Of a DNA stretch of 64,000 nucleotides, positions 48,040-57,001 are shown in pieces. The notes under the pieces are model-generated. The model had not been told where the DNA came from and made no database searches. It was given only the letters and a program-made list of their open reading frames with translations. Positions within the stretch are counted from its first letter, which is position 1. Each line of letters begins with the position of its first letter. This DNA comes from Hydrogenophaga pseudoflava (GTDB lineage: Bacteria > Pseudomonadota > Gammaproteobacteria > Burkholderiales > Burkholderiaceae_C), in contig NZ_JAVHJP010000001.1 of assembly GCF_031020795.1 (NCBI RefSeq), positions 780,751 to 844,750 on the forward strand, read 5' to 3'. The position numbers were made by a program, and so were the translations under genes.

Positions 48040-49019
48040 CAGTGGGCTCCGGCCCTTTCAATGCGCAGGCGAGGGTCGACCGCAAAGTAGAGCAGGTCGA
48101 CCACCAGGTTGATCACGACGAAGATCAGCGCGATCAGACAGAGATAGGCCGCCATCACGGGAACATCGGCGAAGGTCACGGCCTGGATGAACAGCAGGCC
48201 CATGCCCGGCCACTGGAACACCGTCTCGGTGATGATGGCAAACGCGATCAGTCCCCCGAGCTGCAGACCGGTGATGGTCATCACCGGCACCAGCGTGTTC
48301 TTCAGCGCATGACCGAAATGCACCGCACGGTTGCTCAGGCCGCGGGCACGAGCGAACTTGATGTAGTCGGTGCGCAGCACCTCCAGCATCTCCGCCCGGA
48401 CCAGTCGCATGATCATCGTGAGCTGGAAAATCGCCAGGGTCAGCGCGGGCAGCACGATATGGTGCCATCCCTTGGCGGTGAGCAGCCCGCTGCTCCACCA
48501 TCCCAGCTGCATCACGTCGCCGCGGCCGAAGCTCGGAAACCACCCCAGGTTCACCGCAAACACCAGGATCAGCAGGATGCCGATCAGGAAGGTGGGCAGC
48601 GACACACCCAGCAACGACACCGTCATGAACACCTGGCTCACAAAGGTTCCCCGCTTCAGGGCGGCGTACACGCCCATCGGAATGCCCAGCAGCAAGGCCA
48701 GCACAGCGGCCACCACCGCCAGCTCCACCGTGGCCGGCAGCCGTTCGGCGATGAGACGCGACACCTTGGCCCCCTGGCGCAGGCTGATGCCGAATTCGCC
48801 TTGCGCCGCATTCACCAGGAAATGGCCGAACTGAACCACAACGGGCTGGTCCAGCCCGAGATCGGCACGCAGGCTCCTGATCTGCTCGGGCGTGGCGTCC
48901 TGCCCCAGCAGAAACACGACCGGGTCGCCCACGTACTGGAACAAAACGAAAGCGATGAAGGCCACGCTGACCATGACGAGCACCGCCTGGGCCATGCGTC
49001 GTAAAACAAATGCAAGCAT
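48039..49019 (-). CDS. dppB: Dipeptide/oligopeptide ABC transporter permease (DppB type)
   Basis: This is the first permease of the importer (326 residues). It has the N-terminal helix MAQAVLVMVSVAFIAFVLFQYVGDPVV-type block, the LRADLGLDQPVVVQFGHFL segment and the DppB EAA loop YIKFARARGLSNRAVHFGHALKNTLVPV. I chose ATG 49019 (MLAFVLRR); the open frame extends 20 codons upstream into the intergenic inverted repeat. It leads the operon dppB-hydrolase-receptor-dppC-dppD-dppF. Confidence 0.92.
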   Translation of the reverse strand: MLAFVLRRMAQAVLVMVSVAFIAFVLFQYVGDPVVFLLGQDATPEQIRSLRADLGLDQPVVVQFGHFLVNAAQGEFGISLRQGAKVSRLIAERLPATVELAVVAAVLALLLGIPMGVYAALKRGTFVSQVFMTVSLLGVSLPTFLIGILLILVFAVNLGWFPSFGRGDVMQLGWWSSGLLTAKGWHHIVLPALTLAIFQLTMIMRLVRAEMLEVLRTDYIKFARARGLSNRAVHFGHALKNTLVPVMTITGLQLGGLIAFAIITETVFQWPGMGLLFIQAVTFADVPVMAAYLCLIALIFVVINLVVDLLYFAVDPRLRIERAGAH

Positions 49020-49114
49020 GAATGACGGACGATCTGAGTCGCTTGGCAGAACACCGGCGCCCCTCAGGGACCACCGCAAAGGGCAAAACGACTTTGCAAC
49101 AACTGTTCCAGCCC

Positions 49115-49146
49115 CCCAAGCGTGCTAACCCTAGGGGGCACTTGGG
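49115..49146. repeat. Inverted repeat in the dppB leader
   Basis: CCCAA plus GTGC (49115-49125) pair with GCAC plus TTGGG (49138-49146), leaving a GC bulge and a 12-base loop. No T-tract follows on either strand, so I read it as an operator or leader hairpin rather than a terminator. Confidence 0.4.
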
Positions 49147-49161
49147 AGCATGCCACAAGCC

Positions 49162-49974
49162 TCAGCGGGCCGTCAGGGTCATGCTGCCGTACCAGGCGCG
49201 TAAGCTGGATTGGGTGTTGTCGGTGTCGGTCATGATCGCCACAGCCCGCAAAGGGCCAGGCTCCTCCCCGAACGCACGGATGAAATCCGCCCGGATATTC
49301 CTCTGATAGTCCCGCCAGTGACCGACCTGCTGCGCGCCGCTTTCCACCACCACCTTGCGGATGCGGTCGGTTCGTGCATTGACGATGACCGTCTCAGGCG
49401 CATGCTTGTTGGCCCAAACGTACATCAGCGTGGCATAGGGCAACTCTTCTCCCGTGAGCAGACGGCTCATTTCTGACATGCGGTGGTTGCGCCCTGTCCA
49501 CTTGTTGCGGTCACCGTCAAACGACAGCAGAATCCGGACCGGCGCATCGTCTTTGCCCGCCTCACCCAGATGGGCGTCGTCAGGAAGACCATCGACCTTC
49601 CACGAAAACGCAATGTGGTCGACCTCCGGCAGCGTTTTGTCGAATCGCTTTCGCAGGATGCTGACCGAGCCGTCGGCGCTTACCGACAGTGCTGCGCGCC
49701 CAGGCCGCCTGTCCACCTCGAAGGCGGCGTAGCGTTTCCCGGGCAACAGAAACGGTTGCCAGTCATCCCCGCCGGGCGGAGTGATGAGCAGCTTATCGAC
49801 CGCCGCGCGCCATTCTGCTGGTTGATGCGAGGCCGCCTCTCGGTTCGGCACACCGCGTGAAGCTCCCTCACCGCCTTCAAGCAACGGCGGCGCCTTTGCG
49901 GCGCAAGCCACGAGCACCGAGGCCAATGCACCCAACATGGCCGTGCCCAATGTGTTTGTCGTTGCGCCGCGCAT
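49162..49974 (-). CDS. DUF3047 domain lipoprotein
   Basis: The protein of 270 residues has a lipoprotein-like signal (LGALASVLVAC, cysteine near residue 24). Its DUF3047 domain (about residues 75-268) has HIAFSWKVDGLP, VRILLSFDGDR and LPYATLMYVWANK. The C-terminal block is AVAIMTDTDNTQSSLRAWYG. DUF3047 is widespread in proteobacteria and has no known function. I chose ATG 49974 because the signal peptide starts there. It precedes the peptide operon on the same strand but is 142 bases away. Confidence 0.8.
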   Translation of the reverse strand: MRGATTNTLGTAMLGALASVLVACAAKAPPLLEGGEGASRGVPNREAASHQPAEWRAAVDKLLITPPGGDDWQPFLLPGKRYAAFEVDRRPGRAALSVSADGSVSILRKRFDKTLPEVDHIAFSWKVDGLPDDAHLGEAGKDDAPVRILLSFDGDRNKWTGRNHRMSEMSRLLTGEELPYATLMYVWANKHAPETVIVNARTDRIRKVVVESGAQQVGHWRDYQRNIRADFIRAFGEEPGPLRAVAIMTDTDNTQSSLRAWYGSMTLTAR

Positions 49975-50154
49975 CCATACCCCACAGACATTGTTTCTTG
50001 CGACAAAAAGTAACTGCATCCCAGTCTATCGCCTCTGCCTGCGCATACCCCGCACTGGGGAAGTCAAAAACCAGGGCATTCGATACATTTTTCGCCGTGG
50101 GTTCACCCAAGCGCCCACGCTCAACACAACTCGTTCACTTTTAAGGAGGAACCC

Positions 50155-50490
50155 ATGTACAAAAAGCTGTTGTCCCTGTTCATCGCGGGATTTGCCGCCA
50201 CGGCGTTTGCGGCCGTGGATGTCAACACCGCCAATCCCGCCGATCTGGACAGCATCAAGGGCATCGGCCCAGGCACCTCGACCAAGATTCTCGAAGTCCG
50301 CAAGAGTGGCAAGTTCAAGGACTGGGCAGACTTGATCGAACGCATGCCCGGCATTGGCGAAAAGCGGGCGGCCAAACTGTCCGCAGAAGGTCTAACGGTG
50401 AACGGCGAGGCCTTCAAGCCTGTCGCTGCCGCCAAGTCGCCGGTGGAAAAACCCGGCAAAGCGAGCGCAGCGCCCGTACCCAAGCAGTAA
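50155..50490 (+). CDS. ComEA-like helix-hairpin-helix protein
   Basis: This exported protein (111 residues) has a signal peptide (LLSLFIAGFAATAFA) and a tandem helix-hairpin-helix DNA-binding module: VNTANPADLDSIKGIGPGTSTKILEVR and ADLIERMPGIGEKRAAKL. A Lys/Pro/Ala-rich tail follows. ComEA binds incoming double-stranded DNA in the periplasm during natural transformation. A strong AAGGAGG site precedes the ATG. It is a single-gene unit with its own terminator. Confidence 0.88.
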   Translation: MYKKLLSLFIAGFAATAFAAVDVNTANPADLDSIKGIGPGTSTKILEVRKSGKFKDWADLIERMPGIGEKRAAKLSAEGLTVNGEAFKPVAAAKSPVEKPGKASAAPVPKQ

Positions 50491-50503
50491 GTGCCCCAAT
50501 AGA

Positions 50504-50534
50504 AAAAGCCACTTGGCAACGCCAAGTGGCTTTT
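50504..50534. terminator. Bidirectional rho-independent terminator between comEA and porin 1
   Basis: A perfect stem (AAAAGCCACTTGGC with GCCAAGTGGCTTTT) encloses AAC, with A-tract on the left and T-tract on the right, so it can stop transcription from both converging genes. Confidence 0.92.
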
Positions 50535-50569
50535 CAACTTTCAGACTCAAGCGGCCAAGGCCGCCGTCA

Positions 50570-51487
50570 TCAGAAGGTGTGCTTCAGACCGAAGCCATAG
50601 CGGGTGTCCGGGCCGGTGTTCTTGGTGTCCAGGAAACCGCCGTAAACGGTGGTGCGCTTGGACAGCGAGTAAGCAACACCCAGACCCAGGCCGGAAAGGC
50701 GCTCGGCACCGTCGGTCTTCGAGGAGGCGTAACCAGCGGACAGCACCAGGTTGGCACCCAGCGGCACGTCGGCGCCGAAGGACAGGTCGGTGGTCTTGAC
50801 GCTACCGGCCTTCACGTTGCCGTAGCCAGCCAGCAGCTTGGCGGCACCCAGGTCGTAGGAACCGTTCACACGGGTGAACTTGGTGTCGCCAGTGGCGGTC
50901 TTGTCCACTTGGTAGCCGACACCAGCGTACACCGGGCCGCCTTCGTACTTGACGTGGAAAGCGTTGGACTGGTTGCCCGTACCTTCCTTCAGGTTGGTGC
51001 TGAAAGCGCCGCTCACGCCACCCATTGCAGGCGAAGCGTAGTAGATGCCGTTGGACGGGTTGGCTGCGTAGCCGGTGCTGGCCCAGACATTGGTCGGAGA
51101 CAGGACAGAGTCGAACACCGGATTGGTGGCGCCAGAGATGTCGTCGTAAGCGGTCCACATACGGCCCAGCTTGAACTCACCGAAGCCACCGGACAGGCCA
51201 ACATAGGCCTGGCGGTTGAACGAAGAACCTTCTTCGCCCTGCTTGCCGGTGTCGATCTTGAAGCCGTGCTCCAGCAGGAAGTTGGCCTTCAGGCCACCAC
51301 CCAGATCTTCCGTGCCCTTGAAGCCCAGACGGCTACCGCTCACACCACCCGAGGTCAGAGCAGCGGGCACGCCCTTGTCCTTGTGCAGCACAGCGTCGGC
51401 AACGCCATAGACGCTGACCGAGGATTGGGCTTGGGCCACGCCGGCCACCGAACCCAGAACGGCAAGAGCAATCAGAGATTTCTTCAT
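50570..51487 (-). CDS. Gram-negative porin 1 (Comamonas/Bordetella type)
   Basis: This outer-membrane trimeric beta-barrel porin has 305 residues, a little shorter than many relatives. It has a signal peptide (MKKSLIALAVLGSVAGVAQAQ), the opening SSVSVYGVADA and the constriction-loop region with RQAYVGLSGGFGEFKLGRMWTAYDD. The terminal phenylalanine (GFGLKHTF) is the BAM recognition signal. A second porin lies upstream on the same strand, 237 bases away, with its own terminator. Confidence 0.92.
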   Translation of the reverse strand: MKKSLIALAVLGSVAGVAQAQSSVSVYGVADAVLHKDKGVPAALTSGGVSGSRLGFKGTEDLGGGLKANFLLEHGFKIDTGKQGEEGSSFNRQAYVGLSGGFGEFKLGRMWTAYDDISGATNPVFDSVLSPTNVWASTGYAANPSNGIYYASPAMGGVSGAFSTNLKEGTGNQSNAFHVKYEGGPVYAGVGYQVDKTATGDTKFTRVNGSYDLGAAKLLAGYGNVKAGSVKTTDLSFGADVPLGANLVLSAGYASSKTDGAERLSGLGLGVAYSLSKRTTVYGGFLDTKNTGPDTRYGFGLKHTF

Positions 51488-51652
51488 ATCAACATCCTTT
51501 AATGCTGGGCTTTGCAGCCCGGTTGAGAAACTGACACTTCATGGTAGCGCGAGCCATCTCACACTTCGAGGGAAAACCCGTAAAAAGATAGCAAGCTGTG
51601 GGATTTTGGCGACATGCCGAGATCACCGACGCCGAAGGTCGCAGCTAAGAAT

Positions 51653-51683
51653 AAAAAAAGCCTGTCTTGTTCCCAAGACAGGC
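51653..51683 (-). terminator. Rho-independent terminator of porin 2
   Basis: GCCTGTCTTG (51660-51669) pairs with CAAGACAGGC (51674-51683) around a four-base loop. On the minus strand it is followed by seven T. It ends 42 bases after the porin 2 stop. Confidence 0.92.
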
Positions 51684-51724
51684 CTTGATTTTTATTACAT
51701 CAACCGGCGTGAGCCGGCGGACGA

Positions 51725-52702
51725 TCAGAAGTTGTGGTGCAGGGTGAAGTCAGCACCGCCCACGTTCTTGCCAGCAGCGGTCTTGGCCTTGCTGTCACGA
51801 CCATAGGTGACTTCCAGCGCAGTGCGCTTGCTCAGTGGGTAGTAGTAACCCAAGCCCAGCTTCTGGTTCGTGGTCGTGTCGGTGGCCTTGTTCTTGGCTT
51901 GAGCGACACCAACCAGCACCTTGCCGGGGCCGGCAGGGATCGTGGCACCCAGCAGCAGACCTTCGGTCTTGGCGCCGGCAGCGGTCTTGGCATTGCCCAG
52001 ACCAAAGGCCAGCTTGGCGACACCCAGGTCATAGGTGACATATGCGTTGGTCAGCGTGCCGGGAACACCCTTCTCAGTACCAACACCCACATCCAGGGGG
52101 CCATTGGCGTAACCGACGGCCAAGCTGTTTTGGGCCTTGGCGGCACCTTCCTTCAGACCGGTCGACACAGCGACGTTCACGCCACTGAAGCTGCCGCTGT
52201 AGTGGATGATGTTGGCGGTGCGGATGTAGCCAGGCAGAGTGGAAGTCTGCATACCGATGCCACGCAGAGCGCCGGCACCGTCGCCACCGAAGGGATCAGG
52301 CTTGTTGTTGGCGCCCAGGAAGTTCGCGCCGTAGTAGCGACCCAGGCGAATTTCACCGAAGGAGCCAGCCAGACCAACCGTCGACATACCGTTCCAGAAA
52401 GTCGACGAGGCCGGGGTCACCACACCGGTCGTGGGGTTGGTGCCACCCGGGTTGTAGGTCGCATCCATACCGGTGTCGGGGCTGAAGCGGTGTTCGATCT
52501 GGAACTTGGCTTGCAGACCGCCGCCAAGGTCTTCTGCACCGCGGAAACCCAGACGCGAGCCGTGGATGTTGGTCATCTTCAGCGAATCGCCGTTCATCTT
52601 CTGCAGACCGGCTTCCACCTTGCCGTAAATCGTCACGGAGGACTGGGCGAATGCAACGCCGGTGGCAGCCACAGCGGCCAGAGCAATCAGGGTCTTTTTC
52701 AT
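51725..52702 (-). CDS. Gram-negative porin 2
   Basis: This is a second porin of the same family (325 residues). It has signal peptide MKKTLIALAAVAATGVAFAQ, opening SSVTIYGKVEAGL, barrel blocks HGSRLGFRGAEDLGGGLQAKFQIEH and SFGEIRLGRYYG, and final phenylalanine (DFTLHHNF). The open frame extends 76 codons upstream but the signal peptide fixes the start at ATG 52702. Porin 1 and porin 2 share family motifs but differ in loops, so they are likely old paralogues with different permeability. Confidence 0.92.
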   Translation of the reverse strand: MKKTLIALAAVAATGVAFAQSSVTIYGKVEAGLQKMNGDSLKMTNIHGSRLGFRGAEDLGGGLQAKFQIEHRFSPDTGMDATYNPGGTNPTTGVVTPASSTFWNGMSTVGLAGSFGEIRLGRYYGANFLGANNKPDPFGGDGAGALRGIGMQTSTLPGYIRTANIIHYSGSFSGVNVAVSTGLKEGAAKAQNSLAVGYANGPLDVGVGTEKGVPGTLTNAYVTYDLGVAKLAFGLGNAKTAAGAKTEGLLLGATIPAGPGKVLVGVAQAKNKATDTTTNQKLGLGYYYPLSKRTALEVTYGRDSKAKTAAGKNVGGADFTLHHNF

Positions 52703-52917
52703 TGAGGGTATCTCCAAGGTTGATGAATGGGCCGGCGGTCTGAGCCCCCGAGCCAACCTCCGTTGCTGGAAGTAACCACATTGCACCAGAAGGACTTTGG
52801 GGGCGCAAAGCTTTCGGCCCTGTTTGTCGTTCATGGACAACAAGGAAAAGCCCTTCCTAGGGTGATCACTTAGAACATTAGCAATCAACTTCCTGCACTG
52901 CATCAGGCGACAATCAA

Positions 52918-53583
52918 ATGAATAGCCCACTTGATCGCCTGCCTATGGATGCCCTGCTGATTGCCGCCGACTCGGCTTTGCGAACCCTGTTTGCCCGTCC
53001 CCGTTCAACCCGACCGTGCGGAACCTTGACGGAGCTTCCCGGCAGCCCGCTGAGTGCAGAAGACCAGGCACTGTCAGGGGCGCTGATGCGCGTGAACCAC
53101 GTTGGCGAGGTCTGCGCCCAGGCGCTTTACACCGCTCAGGCCATGGCCGCTCGCATTAGCTCGAACCCGCGGCGGGAACAGCTCGCCCAGCAACTGGATG
53201 CCGCCGGTCGGGAAGAAACCGATCATCTGGCCTGGACCAGGGAGCGCCTGGACGAACTGGGTGCCCGCCAGTCCCTGCTGAACCCTTTCTGGTATGCAGG
53301 TGCGTTCGGGATAGGATGGCTCGCCGGACGGATGGGGCCTGGGGTGAGTCTCGGATTTGTGGTGGAAACGGAACGCCAGGTCGAGGACCACCTGGCCTCT
53401 CACATGGACCGTTTGCCTCCGGCAGACCGTGCGTCCCGGGCCATCGTGGCTCAGATGAAGGCCGATGAAGCCCGGCACGCACGTGAGGCGCAGCATGCGG
53501 GGGCGATGGAGCTTCCTTTGCCAGTCAAGGCTCTCATGAAGGCCGCAGCCAAGGTGATGACCACCGTGGCCCACCGGATCTGA
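52918..53583 (+). CDS. coq7: Demethoxyubiquinone hydroxylase Coq7
   Basis: This di-iron membrane-associated monooxygenase (221 residues) performs the penultimate ring hydroxylation in ubiquinone synthesis. The ferritin-like four-helix set has its metal residues: Glu in [28 protein letters not shown] and DEARHA. It starts at ATG 52918. It is monocistronic, convergent with the OsmC-family gene (18-base gap) and divergent from porin 2. Confidence 0.95.
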   Translation: MNSPLDRLPMDALLIAADSALRTLFARPRSTRPCGTLTELPGSPLSAEDQALSGALMRVNHVGEVCAQALYTAQAMAARISSNPRREQLAQQLDAAGREETDHLAWTRERLDELGARQSLLNPFWYAGAFGIGWLAGRMGPGVSLGFVVETERQVEDHLASHMDRLPPADRASRAIVAQMKADEARHAREAQHAGAMELPLPVKALMKAAAKVMTTVAHRI

Positions 53584-53601
53584 ACAGAGGGAGAAGTCTG
53601 C

Positions 53602-54051
53602 TCAGGCCTCCAGAAGATCAAAGCTGGTGCTGATCTCTGCGGTTTTCCCAAGCATGATGCTGGCGGAACAGTATTTTTCGTGACTCATGGCGATGGCGCG
53701 CTCGACGGCAGCAGCGGGGATGGCCCGGCCTGTCACGGTGAAGTGCATGTGAATCCGCGTGAACACCTTCGGATCGACGGCGGCACGCTCGGACGTCAGC
53801 TTCACACTGCAACCCAGCACATCATGGCGGCCCCGCTTGAGAATCAGGACCACATCGTAGGCCGTGCATCCTCCCGTTCCGGCCAGCACAGTTTCCATGG
53901 GCCGGGGTGCCAAATTCGCCCCGCCATTCTCCGGCTTGGCTGCGTCCGGCGCCCCATCCATGGCCAACACATGGCCACTGCCGGTTTCAGCGACAAATCC
54001 CATGTGGGAGCGGGTACCGGCGGCGCCGGTCCATGTCACGGTGCATTCCAT
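53602..54051 (-). CDS. OsmC/Ohr family protein (YhfA-like)
   Basis: The protein of 149 residues has the OsmC fold. The two conserved cysteines of the family appear in LAGTGGCTAYDVV and HEKYCSAS. Such proteins reduce organic peroxides or have unassigned roles; the YhfA-like branch is poorly characterised. The start MECTVTW at 54051 is conventional. It diverges from ilvA across about 230 bases. Confidence 0.9.
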   Translation of the reverse strand: MECTVTWTGAAGTRSHMGFVAETGSGHVLAMDGAPDAAKPENGGANLAPRPMETVLAGTGGCTAYDVVLILKRGRHDVLGCSVKLTSERAAVDPKVFTRIHMHFTVTGRAIPAAAVERAIAMSHEKYCSASIMLGKTAEISTSFDLLEA

Positions 54052-54148
54052 AGGTGAGTCGGTTGTGAAAAATCTGACAGATCGAGAGTCAGCTCCCTAA
54101 AAGCTAGCAAAAACACGCTGAACCGTGTTGCGCCGCAACATTTCTCGA

Positions 54149-54154
54149 TACAAT
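54149..54154 (+). promoter_or_regulatory. Possible -10 box in the ilvA leader
   Basis: TACAAT matches the -10 consensus in five of six bases. The best -35 candidate, TTGCGC (54128-54133), is only 15 bases away, shorter than ideal. A transcript from here would start near 54161 and run into the hairpin at 54204. Confidence 0.35.
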
Positions 54155-54203
54155 AGCGTCATTGTATTGAAGGTTGTCTCCTCTGCCCTCTACGGGTGGA
54201 TTC

Positions 54204-54239
54204 AAACCCGGACCGGTTCCACCAGTCCGGGTTTTTTTT
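54204..54239 (+). terminator. Terminator-like hairpin upstream of ilvA (attenuator or small-RNA end)
   Basis: AAACCCGGAC (54204-54213) pairs perfectly with GTCCGGGTTT (54225-54234) around an eleven-base loop, and the T-run continues to 54239. It ends 42 bases before the ilvA ATG and no plus-strand gene lies ahead of it. It must therefore end a short leader RNA, either an attenuator or a small RNA. Confidence 0.75.
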
Positions 54240-54280
54240 CGTTGCACCGGCTCGCTATGATCGTTGGACCAGGACGAACA

Positions 54281-55885
54281 ATGACCACACGATCCAACAA
54301 GAAAAGGGCTGCGGCACCGGCGCCGCGTCCCAGCACTCCGCTCAGTCCGTCGGACTATCTCACCAGAATCCTGAATGCGCGCGTCTACGACGTCGCGGTG
54401 GAGTCTGCGCTGGAGCCGGCGCGCAACCTCAGCCGCCGACTGCATAACAAGGTGCTTCTCAAGCGGGAGGACCAACAGCCCGTGTTCAGTTTCAAGCTGA
54501 GGGGCGCGTACAACAAAATGGCTCACCTCACGCCCGAGCAGCTTCGCAAGGGCGTGATTTGCGCGTCGGCCGGTAACCACGCGCAAGGCGTCGCGCTGGG
54601 CGCCCACAAGTTGGGCACGCGCGCAGTGATCGTCATGCCCACCACGACACCCCAGGTGAAGGTGGATGCCGTCCGCTCTTTTGGCGGAGAGGTGGTGCTC
54701 CACGGAGACAGCTACTCCGACGCCTACGGACACGCGGTGCACCTCCAGAAAAAAGAGGGTCTCACCTTTGTTCACCCGTTCGACGATCCGGACGTGATCG
54801 CAGGACAGGGCACGATCGCGATGGAGATTCTGCGGCAGCTGCAAAGCCTTGGATCGGACCACCTGGACGCCGTGTTCGTGGCGATCGGCGGAGGCGGCCT
54901 GATCTCCGGCGTTGCGAACTACATCAAGGCGGTGCGTCCCGAGATCAAGGTCGTAGGGGTGCAGACGGTCGACTCGGACGCGATGCTGAAGTCCGTCCAG
55001 GCAGGCGAGCGGGTCACACTGGGTGACGTCGGTCTCTTCGCCGATGGAACGGCGGTCAAGCTGGTGGGAGAAGAAACCTTCCGCATCGCCAGTGGCCTGG
55101 TGGACGAGTTCGTGGTGGTGGACACCGACGCGGTCTGTGCCGCCATCAAGGACGTCTTCGTCGACACGCGCAGCATTGTCGAACCGTCGGGCGCCATGGC
55201 CGTGGCCGCCATGAAGCAGTACGTGGCCAAGCACAAGACAAAGGGCGAGACCTACGCCGCCATTCTGTGTGGTGCCAACATGAACTTCGACCGTCTGCGT
55301 TTTGTGGCCGAACGGGCGGAAGTCGGCGAGGAACGCGAAGCACTGTTCGCGGTCACCATTCCCGAGGAGCGGGGCAGTTTCAAGCGCTTCCTGGAGTCGT
55401 TTGATGCGCTGCCTGGAGGTCCACGCAACATCACGGAATTCAACTACCGCATCGGTGACGCGAAGGTGGCCCACGTGTTCGTGGGCCTGACGACACAGGG
55501 ACCGGGCGAATCGGCCAAGATCGCCAGCAACTTCCGCAAACGGGGGTTCGAATCGCTGGACCTCACACACGACGACCTGGCCAAGGAGCACATCCGGCAC
55601 ATGGTGGGCGGCCACTCGCCGCTGGCCCAGGACGAACGCCTGCTGCGTTTCGTGTTTCCGGAGCGGCCCGGCGCATTGCTGAAGTTTTTGAGCCTCATGC
55701 GCCCGGGCTGGAACATCAGTCTGTTTCACTACCGCAACCAGGGCGCCGACTACGGACGGATCCTGGTCGGGCTGCAGGTGCCACCGAAAGACGACAAGGT
55801 GTTTGCCAAGTTTCTGGGGACTTTGGGGTACCCCTGTGTGGAGGAAACCCACAATCCGGTGTACCGACTGTTTCTCAAGAGTTGA
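54281..55885 (+). CDS. ilvA: Threonine ammonia-lyase, biosynthetic
   Basis: This PLP enzyme (534 residues) deaminates threonine to 2-oxobutanoate, the first step of isoleucine synthesis. The PLP lysine is in FSFKLRGAYNKM near residue 63, and the glycine-rich phosphate loop is AIGGGGLISGVA. Two C-terminal ACT-like regulatory repeats start near residues 350 and 440, consistent with isoleucine feedback. I chose ATG 54281 with AGGA upstream. The open frame extends 52 codons further, through the hairpin. cobT follows immediately. Confidence 0.95.
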   Translation: MTTRSNKKRAAAPAPRPSTPLSPSDYLTRILNARVYDVAVESALEPARNLSRRLHNKVLLKREDQQPVFSFKLRGAYNKMAHLTPEQLRKGVICASAGNHAQGVALGAHKLGTRAVIVMPTTTPQVKVDAVRSFGGEVVLHGDSYSDAYGHAVHLQKKEGLTFVHPFDDPDVIAGQGTIAMEILRQLQSLGSDHLDAVFVAIGGGGLISGVANYIKAVRPEIKVVGVQTVDSDAMLKSVQAGERVTLGDVGLFADGTAVKLVGEETFRIASGLVDEFVVVDTDAVCAAIKDVFVDTRSIVEPSGAMAVAAMKQYVAKHKTKGETYAAILCGANMNFDRLRFVAERAEVGEEREALFAVTIPEERGSFKRFLESFDALPGGPRNITEFNYRIGDAKVAHVFVGLTTQGPGESAKIASNFRKRGFESLDLTHDDLAKEHIRHMVGGHSPLAQDERLLRFVFPERPGALLKFLSLMRPGWNISLFHYRNQGADYGRILVGLQVPPKDDKVFAKFLGTLGYPCVEETHNPVYRLFLKS

Positions 55886-55893
55886 GCACACCC

Positions 55894-56979
55894 ATGAAGC
55901 CAAGGCCCGCGTCCCTTCCTGACCCGTCACCGGACAAGGACGACAAGGCATCGCCCCCTTGGCCCCCGGTATCACCGACGGCGAACGCCCCGCTGGACCA
56001 GGCGGTGCTGCAGCGTCTGAGAGGTCCTTATGGACAGGAGCAGACTCTCGGACGACTGGAAGGACTGGCCATGCAGCTGGCCCGCATCCAGCACGCACCG
56101 GGCCAAGCACTCGAAAAGCTCCGGTTCGACGCCCCCCAGCTGGTGGTGTTTGCCGCTGACCACGGTCTCGCAGATGAAGGCGTCTCGAAATCGCCTCAGG
56201 ACCTGACGCATCGATGCGCCTGCGAGTTGCTCGCAGGCAAGAGCCCTGCGGTTGCCCTGGCGTGGCACTCTGGATTCGACGTCTCTCTGGTGGATGCCGG
56301 TGTCGCCCGCCCTTTGCAGCTGCCCGAAGGCAGCGAGGCAGCGGTGCCCCTCCTGCTGCGCAAGATCGGCTATGGCACCCGCAATGCGGCCATGGTGCAG
56401 GCCATGTCGCCCGCGCAGGCTCGCTCCGCGATCCAGGCTGGCATGGACGTGGTGCGGCACCTGCCTGGCAATGTGGTGGCGCTGGGCAGCATCGGCGTCG
56501 CCGGTGAGGCCTCGGCGACGCTGCTGTTGTCCCGCCTTTGCGGGGTTCCATTGGCCGACGCCTCTGGGAAGGATCAGGAAGCGGACGAGGTGTTCGGGCA
56601 GCGCAAGCTGGAGCGGCTGTTTGTGGCCGCCAGCAGGCACCGCCGCGCTACCTCGGCCCAGGCGGCTCTCGCCGCGATGGGCGGGTTCGAGATTGCCATG
56701 ATGTGTGGCGCAATGATCCAGGCCGCCAGCGAACGGCGGACGGTGCTGGTTGACGGCTTCGTGGCCGGAACGGCCGCACTGGTGGCGCGCGCCTTGGTCC
56801 CGGCAGTGGAGGACTATCTGGTGTTTGCCCACCGCGCAGCGGAGCCGGGACACCGGCTGCTGCTGATCCATCTTCAGGCCAGTCCGCTGCTGGACATGGA
56901 GTTGCGCAGTTCCGAAGGCGTCGGTGCGCTGCTGGCGTGGCCGCTGCTGCAGTCGGCCCAGCAGCTGCTGCAGCACTGA
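55894..56979 (+). CDS. cobT: Nicotinate-nucleotide-dimethylbenzimidazole phosphoribosyltransferase
   Basis: CobT (361 residues) activates the lower-ligand base for cobalamin by moving phosphoribose from nicotinate mononucleotide. Landmarks are FAADHGLADEGVS, the middle RKIGYGTRNAAM, GGFEIAMMCGAMIQAA, LVDGFVAGTAALVA and the C-terminal catalytic glutamate in SSEGVGALLAWPLL. The ATG at 55894 is preferred; a TTG overlapping the ilvA stop would add four residues. It is separated from other cobalamin genes and likely co-transcribed with ilvA. Confidence 0.92.
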   Translation: MKPRPASLPDPSPDKDDKASPPWPPVSPTANAPLDQAVLQRLRGPYGQEQTLGRLEGLAMQLARIQHAPGQALEKLRFDAPQLVVFAADHGLADEGVSKSPQDLTHRCACELLAGKSPAVALAWHSGFDVSLVDAGVARPLQLPEGSEAAVPLLLRKIGYGTRNAAMVQAMSPAQARSAIQAGMDVVRHLPGNVVALGSIGVAGEASATLLLSRLCGVPLADASGKDQEADEVFGQRKLERLFVAASRHRRATSAQAALAAMGGFEIAMMCGAMIQAASERRTVLVDGFVAGTAALVARALVPAVEDYLVFAHRAAEPGHRLLLIHLQASPLLDMELRSSEGVGALLAWPLLQSAQQLLQH

Positions 56980-57001
56980 CCCACGGCCGGTACGCGCTCT
57001 T

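Noticed and set aside
54196..54240. tRNA-like string (GGATTCAAACCC) in the ilvA leader
   Set aside because: It lacks acceptor and anticodon arms; the segment is the ascending half of the terminator-like hairpin.
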